From Sphingobacterium sp. CZ-UAM (GTDB lineage: Bacteria; Bacteroidota; Bacteroidia; Sphingobacteriales; Sphingobacteriaceae), in contig NZ_MTCM01000007.1 of the NCBI RefSeq assembly GCF_002000245.1, forward strand, positions 186,001 to 250,000: a DNA stretch of 64,000 bases, in the 5' to 3' direction. The first letter of the stretch is position 1. The number at the start of each line of letters is the position of its first letter. The position numbers and the translations under genes were made by a program. The notes beneath the pieces are model-generated. The model was not told the DNA's origin and ran no database searches. It saw only the letters and a list, made by a program, of their open reading frames with translations. Of this stretch, positions 27,939 through 35,984 are shown piece after piece.

Positions 27939-27960
27939 AGAGCCTCCATCGGGAGGCTCT
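27939..27960 (-). terminator. Hairpin terminator candidate
   Basis: A 9-bp G/C-rich stem (AGAGCCTCC, loop ATCG, GGAGGCTCT) has an A6 run on its left that becomes U6 on the minus-strand RNA, as expected for a terminator of the 28157-28753 gene. Between it and that gene (27961-28156) I see only A/T-rich sequence with a TAACGGT/ACCGTTA repeat. Confidence 0.7.
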
Positions 27961-28156
27961 CTTATATATTATTTGGTGGTTTTTCTAACGGTCATCATGG
28001 GATATCGCTTCCTTGTTACCGTTAAGTCGATACACTTCGCTATTGCAACAGATATTATGCCAAATATTCGTATTACAGTTATAATTAACATATTAATCCA
28101 TTATTTTATAAAAAATAGCGATCAGTCAAGCTTGACGGGCGGAGCCATGCAACGAT

Positions 28157-28753
28157 CTAGGTTTTTATTTTGGGATCGATCCAGAACATCGTAGCCTCCG
28201 TGTGACTAAAAAACTCCATGGGTGTCAGGTGGCAATCCATGGTATCCTGCAATCCTCCATCCGTGTAGCTAACCACTTCTTCGGAGGGAATCACCATTCC
28301 GGTCAGGATCGCATCCTCGTCAAGACAATTTAAATCGGACAACAGCACATTAATATGGTTGGCCACCACCCATTGCTCCAGTTCCTCTTTGTTTACCTGC
28401 TGTACACGTCCGGCAAGAAATTTCGCCTCCTCCACTTCTTTTTCGACGCTATTCGGGTAAAATAAGCGTAAAAAGGCTTCGTATTTATCAAATGACTTCA
28501 ACCGGATGGCCTCATTGCGCAGAAACTGTTTCTCACCCAATTGCCCGTATTCCTGAGCATATTTGCGCAATTCGATCTGCTGCAATTCATGATCGCTACA
28601 TTTCGCCAGTTCGGATAAAGCATAGACGTCTGTTCCGTGCCCATCGTGGTTATTCAAATATTCCCAGATATCGCCCGGAACGACTTTGGGTCTCTTATGT
28701 TCCAGGACATTATATCCTTCTGCAATCCATTGTTCTATTTGTTCCCTTCTCAT
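28157..28753 (-). CDS. Hypothetical protein
   Basis: I do not recognise this protein. I start it at the ATG at 28753 (MRREQIEQWIAEGYNVLEHKR), which has an AAAAAAAGG stretch upstream; this gives 198 residues. The frame is open for another 41 codons upstream, but only from a TTG. It is soluble and acidic, mostly helical, with no signal or membrane segment. The C-terminus (HLTPMEFFSHTEATMFWIDP) is more hydrophobic. It is a single gene between a gene-poor stretch and the fic gene. Confidence 0.65.
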   Translation of the reverse strand: MRREQIEQWIAEGYNVLEHKRPKVVPGDIWEYLNNHDGHGTDVYALSELAKCSDHELQQIELRKYAQEYGQLGEKQFLRNEAIRLKSFDKYEAFLRLFYPNSVEKEVEEAKFLAGRVQQVNKEELEQWVVANHINVLLSDLNCLDEDAILTGMVIPSEEVVSYTDGGLQDTMDCHLTPMEFFSHTEATMFWIDPKIKT

Positions 28754-28906
28754 CGCATTACCTTTTTTTAAAATCTTCAAAAATCTATACGCTTTCCAGG
28801 CTCGACTCGATTTAAATTCAATAGCAGCGTTGCCCTGTGCTAATTGAACAAGTGCACAAGGAGGAAAGTTTTCCAAATAAACGTTCTATTTTAATTACCT
28901 ACACGC

Positions 28907-29071
28907 TTAGGCATACTGTCGGGTGGACAACATAACCTGTTCTTTATTCTGCTTATTTATATAAAGCGTATCATTTATCCGCTCAAATCCAGCAGCGGGT
29001 AGATAGATCGGATTTAATATGGCAACCTCATTTTTTGATATACCCTCGTCGGTATATGCAGACGCCAGGTA
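28907..29071 (-). pseudogene. Possible 3' gene remnant
   Basis: This is a 54-codon stop-free stretch without a usable start, ending in a TAA at 28907. It reads like ordinary protein (EVAILNPIYLPAAGF, then RINDTLYINKQ). A stop lies directly upstream. Frames of this length occur by chance in A/T-rich DNA, so I hold this loosely. The rest of the 28754-29370 gap contains the two inverted repeats listed next and no clear gene. Confidence 0.25.
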
Positions 29072-29225
29072 TTACGCTCAATAAGGAGCTGTTCATCCTT
29101 GCAGAACTACCGACGGCCAACGAACCGGAAATAGCATTCGACTGCATCAACTCGCAAAAGAGCCGCGAGCAAACCAGGGGACCTAGTGATCAATGTCAAG
29201 AACCACCTGAATGTAATCTGGCAAT

Positions 29226-29255
29226 ACTGTCAATTTATCAGTAAAAATTGACAGT
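29226..29255 (+). promoter_or_regulatory. Inverted repeat upstream of hsp20
   Basis: A perfect 11-bp inverted repeat (ACTGTCAATTT, 8-bp spacer, AAATTGACAGT) begins 145 bp upstream of the hsp20 start. It differs from CIRCE (TTAGCACTC) and HAIR sequences. It could be a heat-shock operator or a weak terminator. Confidence 0.45.
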
Positions 29256-29313
29256 CTACGTGCAAAAAATTCAGTTTTTTAAGCTCGGTATTTTTTTTGC
29301 GGGATATTTTATA

Positions 29314-29365
29314 CAGTCGGCCGACTGACAGATTGAATTTATTGTTATACTTCATTAAAAGGAGG
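29314..29365 (+). promoter_or_regulatory. Palindrome and strong ribosome binding site of hsp20
   Basis: A 14-bp perfect palindrome CAGTCGGCCGACTG (29314-29327) is followed by an AAAAGGAGG Shine-Dalgarno (29357-29365), 5 bp before the hsp20 ATG. Most genes in this window lack such a strong site, so this mRNA is expected to be translated very efficiently. The palindrome is a candidate operator. Confidence 0.55.
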
Positions 29366-29370
29366 TTACT

Positions 29371-29817
29371 ATGAAACTTGCAAAAAGAAACTGGAACAAT
29401 TTTTCACTTTTTTCGCCCATGTTTGATAATTTTAACCGCGAACTTTTAAACTGGGACAACAGAAATTATTCATCCACAAGCACCACAGTGCCTGCGGTCA
29501 ATATCAAGGAAAATGGAGATACATTTGAAGTTGAAGTTGCAGCGCCGGGCATGGCCAAAGAGGACTTCAAGGTATCGCTCGACGGCAACCTATTGACCAT
29601 ATCCTCTGCCAAAGAGGAAAAAAAAGAAGAACAAACAGACAATTATACCCGTCGCGAGTTTAGCTACCAGTCCTTCCAGCGTAGCTTTGAACTTCAAAGG
29701 GAGGTGGTCGATCAGGACAATATCCAGGCGCGCTACGAAAATGGTATGCTGCGATTGACGATACCAAAAAAAGAGGAAGCCAAACAAAAAGAACCTCGGC
29801 TTATCGAAATATCCTAA
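29371..29817 (+). CDS. Small heat-shock protein, Hsp20/alpha-crystallin family
   Basis: This is a 148-residue cytoplasmic ATP-independent holdase chaperone. The alpha-crystallin domain spans about residues 38-140, opening PAVNIKENGDTFEVEVAAPGM, with the family's A-P-G-M motif, and continuing FKVSLDGNLLTIS. The ARYENGMLRLTIPK strand contains the conserved G-x-L-like pair. A C-terminal I-x-I-like tail is reduced to RLIEIS. The length is normal for bacterial class A/B members. The start is fixed by the strong Shine-Dalgarno site, and the gene is followed by a hairpin terminator. Heat or stress induction is expected but not shown. Confidence 0.95.
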   Translation: MKLAKRNWNNFSLFSPMFDNFNRELLNWDNRNYSSTSTTVPAVNIKENGDTFEVEVAAPGMAKEDFKVSLDGNLLTISSAKEEKKEEQTDNYTRREFSYQSFQRSFELQREVVDQDNIQARYENGMLRLTIPKKEEAKQKEPRLIEIS

Positions 29818-29841
29818 AGATCCAAATTGCACCTTTAACCT

Positions 29842-29873
29842 GGTTAGTCTCCCCGGGAGGCTAACCTATTTTT
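29842..29873 (+). terminator. Intrinsic terminator after hsp20
   Basis: An 11-bp stem (GGTTAGTCTCC, loop CCG, GGAGGCTAACC, one G-U pair) is followed by TATTTTT. It separates hsp20 from the next small gene. Confidence 0.85.
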
Positions 29874-29886
29874 AGTTAAGCAAGAT

Positions 29887-30177
29887 ATGGAACGCTCAAA
29901 TTACTATATCGAATTACAGATGTACTGCCGTGGACGCTATTTGACCATCGCCAGTTTTGACCGCAATAGCTGCGAAAAGATTGTTCATGAACTATTTGAT
30001 GAACTGCGTGGCGATCATCAGGCCTCCGACCTCCGAAGGCTGCGTATCAATCTTCTCCTCAATGATACCGAAAATTCCAGAACACAACTGAGATCGATCC
30101 ACTGTACACTGGATGAACTGGCAGAAAACACCAAGATCATCATCAAGAAGACTTTCAGGGCCGTGAACTTCGAATGA
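29887..30177 (+). CDS. Small hypothetical protein
   Basis: I do not recognise this 96-residue protein. It reads YYIELQMYCRGRYLTIASF, then a helix (CEKIVHELFDELRGD) and a basic, Arg-rich C-terminus (DLRRLRINLLLND, IIIKKTFRAVNF). There is no signal or membrane segment. It starts 13 bp after the hsp20 terminator, so residual read-through could make it a stress-linked gene. The ATG at 29887 is the only sensible start. Confidence 0.6.
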   Translation: MERSNYYIELQMYCRGRYLTIASFDRNSCEKIVHELFDELRGDHQASDLRRLRINLLLNDTENSRTQLRSIHCTLDELAENTKIIIKKTFRAVNFE

Positions 30178-30330
30178 TGCCTGACAGGCCGATCGTTTTT
30201 TATTTTACCCTTGACATTTATCAAATTGATTTTTAATTTGGACGCGGTTTTCGAAAAGGTAACCGATACCAAAACCGACATTTTTTAAAAGCTAATATTC
30301 TATTTAAATATAAATTTTAGTTATTGGATC

Positions 30331-31185
30331 ATGTTAACAGAATTACTAATTACAAACACAAACCGACGTTTTTCTTTCCGGCCATTTTTCACTGCACTTC
30401 TCGTGCTGGCAACCTCGCTCTCACTTCCGGCACAGACCGTGAAACCGCTCAAATCCAATTTTGAAGCGCGGCTAATGAATATCGAGTCGCCCAGTAATGA
30501 GCCCTTTCGGTATACCGCTACCCTCAGCAATGGGTCTGCACAACCGGTCAATTACAACTTTAACGCACAGCTGCCAGACGGCTGGCAGATCAGCTACCGC
30601 GTGGAAGGCTCACAGGTGACCTCGCTGATGATGCAAGCAAATAAATCACAGGAAATCAGCATTGAAATCAGCTGCCCTATTTCCGCCAAACCCGATAAAT
30701 ATAAAATTCCTGTAAAGGCGATATCCGCGCAGGATACGCTGGCATTGGATCTGGAGGCCGTGGTCAAAGGCTCCTATGCACTTGAGCTGACCACACCCAG
30801 CGGCAGACTCAGCGACGAAGTCGTCTCTGGAAGCAGCAAAGAAATCCTGCTCAAAGTCAAAAATACCGGTACACTCCCCCTCAATGCGTTGGAACTAAGT
30901 TCCCAGTTGCCCAGCCGATGGGAGGCAACCTTTGATCCTGCGAATATCAAACAGCTCGAAGCAGGAAAATCCATCGACGTCAAAGTCAATCTAAAAGTTC
31001 CCGACAAAACCATTGCCGGAGACTATGCAAGCAAATTTGAGATCAAATCCGCCAATAGCAATGCCGACATCTCATTCCGCATGATCGTCAAGACCTCTTT
31101 GCTTTCAGGCTGGGTCGGCCTATTGGTCATCGTACTGGCTATTGGACTGGTGTATTATCTCATCCGCAAATACGGCCGTAGATAA
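30331..31185 (+). CDS. NEW3-domain membrane-anchored protein
   Basis: This is a 284-residue exported protein with a signal peptide (LLVLATSLSLPAQT), two Ig-like NEW3/CARDB-type beta-sandwich repeats (about 40-150 and 155-255), and one C-terminal membrane anchor (WVGLLVIVLAIGLVYYLI) with a basic tail. The repeats share the pattern N-x-G-x-x-P-[VL]-N-[YA] (SNGSAQPVNYNF, KNTGTLPLNALEL) and end-of-strand LPDGW / LPSRW. This is the COG1470 type often encoded with an ABC exporter. The ATPase and permease genes follow at once, so it is probably a periplasm-facing accessory subunit of that exporter. Confidence 0.85.
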   Translation: MLTELLITNTNRRFSFRPFFTALLVLATSLSLPAQTVKPLKSNFEARLMNIESPSNEPFRYTATLSNGSAQPVNYNFNAQLPDGWQISYRVEGSQVTSLMMQANKSQEISIEISCPISAKPDKYKIPVKAISAQDTLALDLEAVVKGSYALELTTPSGRLSDEVVSGSSKEILLKVKNTGTLPLNALELSSQLPSRWEATFDPANIKQLEAGKSIDVKVNLKVPDKTIAGDYASKFEIKSANSNADISFRMIVKTSLLSGWVGLLVIVLAIGLVYYLIRKYGRR

Positions 31186-31210
31186 AGGTAGGACAAAAAA
31201 GATAATTACA

Positions 31211-32206
31211 ATGAAGGATCCTATCATTCAATTGACAGGCCTGACCAAAACCTATGGCAAATTTACCGCCGTAGACAAGTTGGACCTGCATATTTATCCC
31301 GGCGAAATTTTTGGCCTGCTGGGGCCCAATGGTGCCGGAAAGACCACCAGCATCCTGATGATGCTCGGCCTGACCGAACCAAGTGCCGGCACAGCCTATG
31401 TCTGTGGCCATAATGCCACCCGTAACCCCATAGCCGTGAAACGCAAAGTCGGTTACCTGCCCGATAATGTGGGCTTCTACCCGGATATGACGGCACTGGA
31501 AAACCTATGCTTCATAGCCGAACTCAATGGGCTGACTAAATCCCTAGCACAGACTTCAGCCAAAGACATGTTGCATGTTGTGGGGCTCGAACAGGAAATG
31601 CATAAAAAAACGGGTTCTTTTTCCCGTGGGATGAAACAGCGTCTAGGGCTGGCCGAAGTGCTGATCAAAGCACCTGAAGTTGCTATCCTTGACGAGCCCA
31701 CACTGGGCATAGATCCCAAAGGTGTTGACGAATTTTTGGAGCTGATCAAGCAGCTCAGCAGGGAGCATAAGCTGACCGTACTGCTTTCCTCCCATCATCT
31801 CCATCAGGTACAGCGCGTCTGTGACCGCGTCGGCATTTTTGTGGGCGGCAAGCTGCTGACCCAAGGCTCAATCGAAAGCCTGGCGCAGAACCTTCAACAA
31901 CAGGAAGGTGTCAGCACCGTCATTACGCTCGAAAGGGCGCCGGATACCCAGCGGTTTAAAGAAGCCTTAAAGGTGCTGCCGGGACTCCGCAAGGTGAGCA
32001 TAAACGAGCTTTCGGTCGAATTGAAAACCGACAGTGATGCCACCGCCGCCGCTGTCCGTATTTTGGTCAACAATGGCGCTGACATTGTCGCCGTAAGCCG
32101 TAATGGTTACCAGCTCGACGATATTTACAATACATATTTTGAGAATAGCATAACAACACATACTGCCTATGAAAAATCCAGGGGTTTCTTCAAAAGATTT
32201 CAATAG
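31211..32206 (+). CDS. ABC transporter ATP-binding protein (NEW3 operon)
   Basis: This ABC ATPase has 331 residues from the ATG at 31211 (MKDPIIQLTGLTKTYGKF); the frame is open further upstream inside the NEW3 gene but that is not ABC sequence. It has Walker A (GPNGAGKTT), a variant signature (SRGMKQRLG), Walker B (VAILDEP), a D-loop (GIDPKG) and a switch His (SSHHLHQ). The C-terminal 100 residues form the auxiliary domain of the NosF/CcmA-like subgroup. The stop overlaps the permease start by 38 bp, so translation should be coupled. The substrate is unknown. Confidence 0.92.
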   Translation: MKDPIIQLTGLTKTYGKFTAVDKLDLHIYPGEIFGLLGPNGAGKTTSILMMLGLTEPSAGTAYVCGHNATRNPIAVKRKVGYLPDNVGFYPDMTALENLCFIAELNGLTKSLAQTSAKDMLHVVGLEQEMHKKTGSFSRGMKQRLGLAEVLIKAPEVAILDEPTLGIDPKGVDEFLELIKQLSREHKLTVLLSSHHLHQVQRVCDRVGIFVGGKLLTQGSIESLAQNLQQQEGVSTVITLERAPDTQRFKEALKVLPGLRKVSINELSVELKTDSDATAAAVRILVNNGADIVAVSRNGYQLDDIYNTYFENSITTHTAYEKSRGFFKRFQ

Positions 32207-33161
32207 CAAGCGCTCCACGCCCATGCAGGTACTGGTACGCAAAGAGATCGCCGCACATATCCGCAGCTGGCGGTTTATTATACTGATCCTGCTTATCGTG
32301 CTGACCTTCGGTGCTGCCCTTTATGTTTCATCCATGGGGCTGAAAGATGCTGTCAGCAATATGCGTGATCCCGACCAGTCATTTTTGTACCTCAAGCTGT
32401 TGACCACGACGGATAATTCCATTCCGCCGTTTCATGTTTTTTTAAACTTTCTGGCCCCATTATTGGGCATTGCGCTGGGCTTTGACGCGGTCAATGCGGA
32501 GTACAACAACGGCACACTTACGCGGTTGCTGGCGCAGCCAATCTACCGCGACAATCTACTGTTCGCCAAATTTCTGGCGCCATTGATCGTTGTGGGAACA
32601 TTGTTTGTTGCATTGGTGATGCTGATGATCGGTGGCGGACTGATGGGCACCGGTGTACGGATAGAACCGCAGGAACTGCTACGCATTCTCGGATTCACCT
32701 TGATCAGTGTGCTGTATGTGGCTTTCTGGCTGAGCCTTTCCATCCTACTGTCGATCCGCTTTCGTCAGCCAGCTACCTCAGCACTTACCGCAATCGGTAT
32801 CTGGTTATTTTTTACCGTGTTCTTCCCTATTCTGGTAAATCTGGCCATCCGCCCCTTCCTACCCAATCCCAATTACATCTCGGAGCAAGAGTACATTGGC
32901 TACAATGAGCTGATCTTAAATCTACTTCGATTATCACCGAGCCAGCTCTACACCGACGCCACCACCACACTACTGATGCCTTCGGTACGCAGCCTCGGCC
33001 CGATCACCATGGAACAGATGGTGGGCGCTATTCCGTCCCCCCTCTCCTTTCGTGAAAGTTTTCTGATGGTCTGGCCACAGATCAGTGGGCTCACCGCCGC
33101 CATGATGATCTGTTTTGCCTGGTCCTATTACATCTTTATGCGGCGGGAGATACGGAGTTAA
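32169..33161 (+). CDS. ABC transporter permease (NosY-like)
   Basis: This 330-residue membrane protein has about six spans: one after residue 31 (FIILILLIVLTFGAALYV), then a long loop, then spans ending with LTAAMMICFAWSYYIFM. A conserved segment between spans 2 and 3 (FDAVNAEYNNGTLTRLLAQPIYRD) contains the 'E-x-x-x-G-T-L-x-x-L-L-x-x-P' word of ABC-2 permeases that act beside NosF-like ATPases. It closes the three-gene operon with the NEW3 protein and the ATPase. NosDFY-like complexes move lipids or sulfur species or act in gliding; which applies here is unknown. Confidence 0.87.
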   Translation: MKNPGVSSKDFNSKRSTPMQVLVRKEIAAHIRSWRFIILILLIVLTFGAALYVSSMGLKDAVSNMRDPDQSFLYLKLLTTTDNSIPPFHVFLNFLAPLLGIALGFDAVNAEYNNGTLTRLLAQPIYRDNLLFAKFLAPLIVVGTLFVALVMLMIGGGLMGTGVRIEPQELLRILGFTLISVLYVAFWLSLSILLSIRFRQPATSALTAIGIWLFFTVFFPILVNLAIRPFLPNPNYISEQEYIGYNELILNLLRLSPSQLYTDATTTLLMPSVRSLGPITMEQMVGAIPSPLSFRESFLMVWPQISGLTAAMMICFAWSYYIFMRREIRS

Positions 33162-33237
33162 ATAGCGCCGCGGGATCCGACTGATTGCATAACATGCATA
33201 AGCCAACCATGCTAGGATCCTGCTCTAAGAAAAAATA

Positions 33238-33275
33238 ACAGAGGTCGCCTGTCCGATCGGACAGGCGACCTCTGT
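33238..33275 (-). terminator. 38-bp perfect palindrome (terminator-like)
   Basis: Nineteen bases (ACAGAGGTCGCCTGTCCGA) are followed at once by their exact reverse complement, 33238-33275. On the minus strand it is followed by TTATTTTTTC, so it fits a terminator reading leftward; on the plus strand the T-run is missing. It lies 29 bp downstream of the small minus-strand reading frame at 33305-33448 and 76 bp after the plus-strand permease gene. Confidence 0.75.
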
Positions 33276-33304
33276 AAAGTGTATCATGAATAAAAAATGG
33301 CTGC

Positions 33305-33448
33305 TTAATCGCTATTTTCCTTTTTATAAGCATAGTAGAAAACAATTCCGTCGATTGTGGCGACAGCAAAGAGAATAATAAAACACAGGGATACAAACCC
33401 ACCGATAAATGCAAAGCAAGCGTCAGGGAGGAGATACTCGGGCAGCAC
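33305..33448 (-). CDS. Small putative membrane protein
   Basis: This is a 47-codon frame with a GTG start at 33448 and no ATG. It translates to an N-terminal LPEYLLPDACF, one long hydrophobic segment (FIGGFVSLCFIILFAVA) and a charged tail (YAYKKENSD). The frame is open for about 20 more codons upstream without ATG. Membrane-like composition, the charged tail and a strong terminator-like palindrome 29 bp downstream argue for a real small gene or for the tail of a broken one. The start is uncertain. Confidence 0.4.
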   Translation of the reverse strand: MLPEYLLPDACFAFIGGFVSLCFIILFAVATIDGIVFYYAYKKENSD

Positions 33449-33522
33449 TGATCTGGGATCAATTTCTAGCTGAGATCTTAACAGGACCAGAAAGCCAAAG
33501 TGGAATCATTCGTAACCAACCT

Positions 33523-34020
33523 TTATTTCAGACAACGGGAAGTGACCAGTAGCTGGCCGACATGACGCTGTGCATGCTCAGCCGCATGAAATAAGAGACC
33601 GATCAGGGTCGTTGGAATCTGCTTTCTCCCCAGGAAACGTTCATCAGTCAACGTTGCGGGATCAGTCATCGATAAGACTTCTAAAGCCTGTCCGATCTGC
33701 AGCTGTAGGTTTCCGACTAGTGTAGCGACGCTGAGCGTTATATCCACGACACCTTCTTTCTGGAGATAATCAAACTGCTCGGCAGACAAGGATTTACCTG
33801 CTGCATAGGTAAACATGCGATCAATCACTCCTCGGATATGCAACAGATGAAATCCAATACTAGCATTACCACAGGGACTTGCCCAGAGCTGCTCCGGCGA
33901 CAGCTGGGCTGTATATTTTGTGCTATCCTCTACCACTTGCAGCAGCGCATGTGCTACCGGCTGCAAAAGAGCTGGAATCCCCTTGATTGGTCCCCGCATC
34001 CATACTTCTAAATTGTCCAT
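33523..34020 (-). CDS. DinB-family protein
   Basis: This is a 165-residue protein of the DinB/YfiT four-helix-bundle superfamily. It has metal-ligand histidines in GFHLLHIRGVIDRMFTY and in the C-terminal HAAEHAQRHVGQL, the usual three-His set. Family members bind a divalent metal and include bacillithiol and mycothiol transferases, but most Bacteroidota copies have no assigned reaction. It begins 15 bp after the DoxX-like gene, in a two-gene operon. Confidence 0.85.
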   Translation of the reverse strand: MDNLEVWMRGPIKGIPALLQPVAHALLQVVEDSTKYTAQLSPEQLWASPCGNASIGFHLLHIRGVIDRMFTYAAGKSLSAEQFDYLQKEGVVDITLSVATLVGNLQLQIGQALEVLSMTDPATLTDERFLGRKQIPTTLIGLLFHAAEHAQRHVGQLLVTSRCLK

Positions 34021-34035
34021 ACCTGACTTAATAAG

Positions 34036-34428
34036 CTATATTCGTTTACTCGTACTCTTTAATGCCCATAGTACCAGTATCGGTTGAAAAAATAAACGGG
34101 CAAGCCTTTTCCCATCGCTGTCCAGTCCGAAACCATCCCGATGTTCTTTATATTGGGCGATATTGCCCGGGAACACCGCAACAAAAAACAGCGCTGCAAT
34201 TTTTCCGACAGTAGCACGCTGTTTGCCCCTAGCCAATAGCAGCGCAGTGCCCAGTGCAATTTCAGCAAATCCCGAATACAGGACAGTATCATCTTTAGGG
34301 ATCGGCACCCAATCAGGTACCTGTGCCTGAAATTCCTTTCGGGCAAAGGTCAGATGTCCGATTCCCGCTACCGTTAAAAAAGCACCTAAGCTATAGCGTG
34401 CAATCTTTTGAAGGCAAGATTTTTCCAT
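34036..34428 (-). CDS. DoxX-like membrane protein
   Basis: This 130-residue protein has four predicted membrane helices. The DoxX pattern is visible: SLGAFLTVAGIGHL at the start, then WVPIPKDDTVLYSGFAEIALGTALLL, FFVAVFPGNIAQY (the conserved Pro-Asn-xxxY of the family), and FFQPILVLWAL. DoxX-like proteins are linked to redox balance and quinone pools in the inner membrane, without a firm reaction. It precedes the DinB-family gene by 15 bp. Confidence 0.85.
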   Translation of the reverse strand: MEKSCLQKIARYSLGAFLTVAGIGHLTFARKEFQAQVPDWVPIPKDDTVLYSGFAEIALGTALLLARGKQRATVGKIAALFFVAVFPGNIAQYKEHRDGFGLDSDGKRLARLFFQPILVLWALKSTSKRI

Positions 34429-34708
34429 ACTATTTTTTAATAGAAGACAGTATACAGCGAAAATAGTTTACTGAGGACAGATAAGATCTGATAAATAATC
34501 CCGATAGGGTATAAAAACGTTACTAATAAATTCAATCAGATCGATTTGTAGATTTATCTGCTGGATATTAAGCTTCCAAGTTTCTTTCCCAAATGTTTCC
34601 AGAATCTATATAGAACTTTATCTTATGGTATTTTCTATTTCCCCGCTAAAGGTGGCTTTAAAAACAGCCCCCGATAAGATGAGTAATAGAATTAAAAAAA
34701 TAGCGCGT

Positions 34709-35173
34709 ATGAAGAAATTAACTTGGTTTGCAGCTGCAATGATAACAGGCAGTGCATTGACATTTATGGCTTGTGACAAAGATGATCCGATCGAAAGCGG
34801 CATCACTTATGCAGAACTCCCCCAGCTGGGCAAAACGATGATTGAAACTCATTTTGAAGCAAACACGGTAGTCAGTGTTACACGAAAAAACAATTCAGAT
34901 ACAGACGGCGGCCTCTATGAAGTCAGATTGAACAATGGTATAGAGATCGATTTAGACAAAGATGGCAATTGGACCGACATTGAAGGGAATCGTCAAAAAC
35001 TACCCTACGCCTTAATTCCGTCACCTATATTGAGTTATGTCGTTAAGCAATATCCAGCACCTTTATTTATCGAAGGTATTGACAAAGAACCTTATGGTTA
35101 CCAGATAGATCTGTCTAATGATCTGGATATAAAATTTAATGCTGATGGCAGCTTCATCGGTCTTGATGATTAA
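34709..35173 (+). CDS. PepSY-like domain lipoprotein
   Basis: The protein has 154 residues from the ATG at 34709 (MKKLTWFAAAMIT); an upstream in-frame ATG at 34625 would bury the signal peptide. A lipobox (FMAC, about Cys21) is followed by DKDDPIESG. Two beta-alpha-type repeats follow, typical of the putative beta-lactamase-inhibitor-like PepSY (DUF2874) group: YEVRLNNGIEIDLDKDGNW and YQIDLSNDLDIKFNADGSF. These proteins are small periplasmic or surface binding modules of unknown target. It is a single gene and ends at a hairpin terminator. Confidence 0.8.
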   Translation: MKKLTWFAAAMITGSALTFMACDKDDPIESGITYAELPQLGKTMIETHFEANTVVSVTRKNNSDTDGGLYEVRLNNGIEIDLDKDGNWTDIEGNRQKLPYALIPSPILSYVVKQYPAPLFIEGIDKEPYGYQIDLSNDLDIKFNADGSFIGLDD

Positions 35174-35200
35174 TAACCAACAATTCTTAGAACCTGCCAG

Positions 35201-35239
35201 ATAAAGCCCTGAGGCCAAAAGTAGGTCTCATGGCTTTAT
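35201..35239 (+). terminator. Hairpin terminator after PepSY-like gene
   Basis: A 16-bp stem (ATAAAGCCCTGAGGCC / GGTCTCATGGCTTTAT, one mismatch and one G-U pair, 7-nt loop) is followed by TTATTTG, 28 bp after the stop codon. Confidence 0.75.
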
Positions 35240-35352
35240 TTGAAAGTCAATCTATTGCCCTACCTGGCACAGCGACAAAACCATTGCAGAAAGCAGGGGC
35301 GTACCTATTCGACTCCAGTGGGTCAGTATCCAAATGTCACCCGCTGTTGTTC

Positions 35353-35614
35353 TTATTTTTTGTCGACAAAGTATTCTTCCATTCTGCCATCTTCTGATTT
35401 TAGATTAATCAGATAACCCGCCTGTTCCGTAATTTTCAGCGGAATACCCTTGATTTTCGGGCTGGATAGGGATGTTGATCTGGAAGAATTTTTAAGGAGT
35501 CTTTCCCCATAATGTTTGAGGATTATCCTAATTTAACTGCTCAGCAACAGTACGTATATCATCCCATTCATTTCTTAGTAATTCAGTTAATTCTTTGACT
35601 TCTTGCCTATACAT
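35353..35614 (-). pseudogene. Possible frameshifted small gene
   Basis: An ATG at 35614 opens MYRQEVKELTELLRNEW and runs 28 codons to a TAG at 35528. The next frame is then open for 59 codons to a TAA at 35353 with protein-like sequence (ERLLKNSSRSTS, ITEQAGYLINLKSEDG). Removing one T near 35530 would join both into an 80-90-residue reading frame. No family is recognised, and short open stretches arise by chance here. The rest of the 35240-35984 gap holds another short acidic frame with an in-frame TAG (around 35640-35745) and the sigma-factor promoter region; nothing else is clear. Confidence 0.35.
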
Positions 35615-35984
35615 TTTAATTTTACTTCTTTAATGATATCTAATCGCATTTTTAATTATTTTATAATCCCAAAATCAGATCCATCCGGTTCATTATCGTT
35701 GTCTTCCATTTCATCGAGGTAAACCTCCTATCTGATCTTAGCCATCATTTTAGTATATTCCCAAATCTAAACATTCGGAAAATTAATCCACGTCAGAATT
35801 TATATCCGCAGGAAAAGAATAACAATTCGTTATCTGATCCCTCAATAGACCGAAAATCTTCGGGGGTTTGCCTCTCCGATGTAGTTCACCTTATCCCCGA
35901 TTCAAAAGTTAGCATATTTTCCTATATTTATGCCATGCTCCAAGAGCTCCTGTTATGTCAATTGCTTAATACATATTAAATCAC

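Noticed and set aside
29035..29244. 69-codon plus-strand frame before hsp20
   Set aside because: No ribosome site, ends in the inverted repeat, low-complexity polar sequence. A minus-strand remnant in the same place is at least as good.
33136..33462. 108-codon minus-strand frame from a TTG
   Set aside because: It crosses the 38-bp palindrome; the 47-codon hydrophobic frame in another phase explains the region better.
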